Positions 5,471-6,225 of a DNA stretch of 6,225 nt are shown here, piece after piece (position 1 is the stretch's first letter; each line of letters begins with the position of its first letter). The stretch comes from Pseudomonadales bacterium (lineage in GTDB: Bacteria; Pseudomonadota; Gammaproteobacteria; Pseudomonadales; Pseudohongiellaceae). A model generated the notes under the pieces. It was not told the DNA's origin. It saw only the letters and a list, made by a program, of their open reading frames with translations, and made no database searches. Both the position numbers and the translations under genes were made by a program. Where the stretch lies: positions 1 to 6,225 of the forward strand of contig JAITMI010000201.1 in NCBI GenBank assembly GCA_031277435.1, written 5' to 3'.

Positions 5471-6225
5471 CTATCCGCTCACGCCGCAGGCGAGGATGCT
5501 GTCGATCAAGGCCAGGTACAGCCGCGCATAAGCCTCCATGCCGGGCGTTTCCGTGTTGCCCAAAATGTCCACCTCTTGCAGGCGCAGCGCCGGTAAATCC
5601 AAGAGATTGCGCACCTTGGCGGCATCAACGCCGGGCTCGGCCAGCAGGCAATTAAGATCAGCGCGGCGCAGCTCCTCGCGCAGCGCGATCAAACTGCGCA
5701 GACCGGCCATGTTGCCGCTGCTGTCGGTAAGGGCGAAGGGCGGCGGCAAGCCGAGCTCTTGTTCCACGTAGCGGAAGGCGTGGTGATATACCACCCAGGC
5801 GCGCAGCGGCGTGGCGGCCAGTTTGTCTTGCGTGGCGGCGCGTAGCGCGGCGAGACTCTGGCTGAAGCGCGCTTGATTGTCCGCATAGCGCGCGGCGTTG
5901 GCGGGGTCGAGCGTGGACAGCCGCGCGGCGAGCGCCTGGGCGATTTTTTGCGCATTGCCCAGATGCAGCCATAGATGCGGATCGACCGTGTTGCCCGCTG
6001 GCAAGAGTTCCAGCCCGCCGATCGCTTGCACGGTAAGCAGCCGCGGGTCGTCATCCGCCAGAATATCCGCCAGCGGCAGTTCCAGCGCCGGGCCGATCCA
6101 CAGCACCAGATCGGCCTCGGCCAGCCTGCGCCGCTCCGAAGGGCGCAGCGCGATTTCGTGCGGATCCTGCCCTGGGCCGAGCGCCAGCACCGGTTCGCCG
6201 GCGCCCTCCATCACCGCCGCCGCGA
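5471..6225 (-). CDS. znuA: Zinc ABC transporter substrate-binding protein ZnuA (5' end outside window)
   Basis: The C-terminal 250 codons of a periplasmic cluster A-I (TroA/ZnuA) metal-binding protein are visible; the frame runs off the right edge, so the start and signal peptide are not seen. It would capture Zn(II) for the ZnuBC permease. Expected ligands are present, numbering from the GTG at 6214: H19 (DPHEIALRPSE), H80 (DPHLWLH), H144 (VVYHHAF), and an acidic D216 (EVDILG) matching the fourth site of E. coli ZnuA. C189 (NCLLAEP) and C243 (LACG) match the disulfide pair of E. coli ZnuA. The His-rich loop common between the first two ligands is absent; only a short acidic stretch (ADDDP) and NTVDP occupy that segment. 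ZnuA is preferred over Mn-binding relatives because of the cysteine pair and WIGPALE/LGNTETP-like context. It ends 9 nt before polA. Confidence 0.88.
   Translation of the reverse strand, partial: AAAVMEGAGEPVLALGPGQDPHEIALRPSERRRLAEADLVLWIGPALELPLADILADDDPRLLTVQAIGGLELLPAGNTVDPHLWLHLGNAQKIAQALAARLSTLDPANAARYADNQARFSQSLAALRAATQDKLAATPLRAWVVYHHAFRYVEQELGLPPPFALTDSSGNMAGLRSLIALREELRRADLNCLLAEPGVDAAKVRNLLDLPALRLQEVDILGNTETPGMEAYARLYLALIDSILACGVSG

Overview
The window (about 60% G+C by eye) reads as ordinary chromosome from a gammaproteobacterium. The neighbourhood dsbA - cytochrome c4 - engB - (small RNA) - polA matches the Pseudomonas arrangement of these genes. The polA/engB interval is also where Spot 42 (spf) lies in enterobacteria and ErsA in Pseudomonas. 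The species cannot be named from this sequence. There are no phage, transposase, CRISPR, tRNA or rRNA signals.

Layout, left to right. Bases 1-125 hold no gene but carry a nested palindromic (REP/MITE-like) repeat. Next come a minus-strand terminator (127-160) and dsbA (186-827, minus), the periplasmic disulfide oxidase. A likely terminator (931-954) separates it from the diheme cytochrome c4 gene (990-1613, minus, GTG start). Between cytochrome c4 and engB, two promoters fire toward each other across an imperfect inverted repeat. engB (1771-2403, plus) encodes the ribosome-assembly GTPase. The 277-bp gap to polA holds the most interesting feature: a minus-strand small RNA (about 2531-2415). 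It has three hairpins, two C/U-rich anti-Shine-Dalgarno loops, an intrinsic terminator, and an extracytoplasmic-function (sigma-E/AlgU type) promoter GAACTT-N16-TCTAT. A plus-strand terminator (2627-2654) lies beyond it, so engB transcripts would run antisense through the whole small RNA. polA (2681-5461, minus) encodes a full-length DNA polymerase I whose 3'-5' exonuclease site has lost most catalytic residues. Nine bases upstream is the end of znuA (minus, cut by the right edge), a zinc ABC-transporter binding protein.

How the genes relate: znuA and polA look co-transcribed leftward, with no obvious polA terminator before that of the small RNA. The small RNA probably links envelope stress (sigma-E/AlgU) to post-transcriptional repression, as ErsA does in Pseudomonas. 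DsbA, cytochrome c4 and ZnuA are exported; EngB and PolA are cytoplasmic housekeeping proteins. The main points for a second look are the ErsA-like RNA with its antisense overlap, the apparently proofreading-dead Pol I, and the repeat whose arm differences are compensatory.
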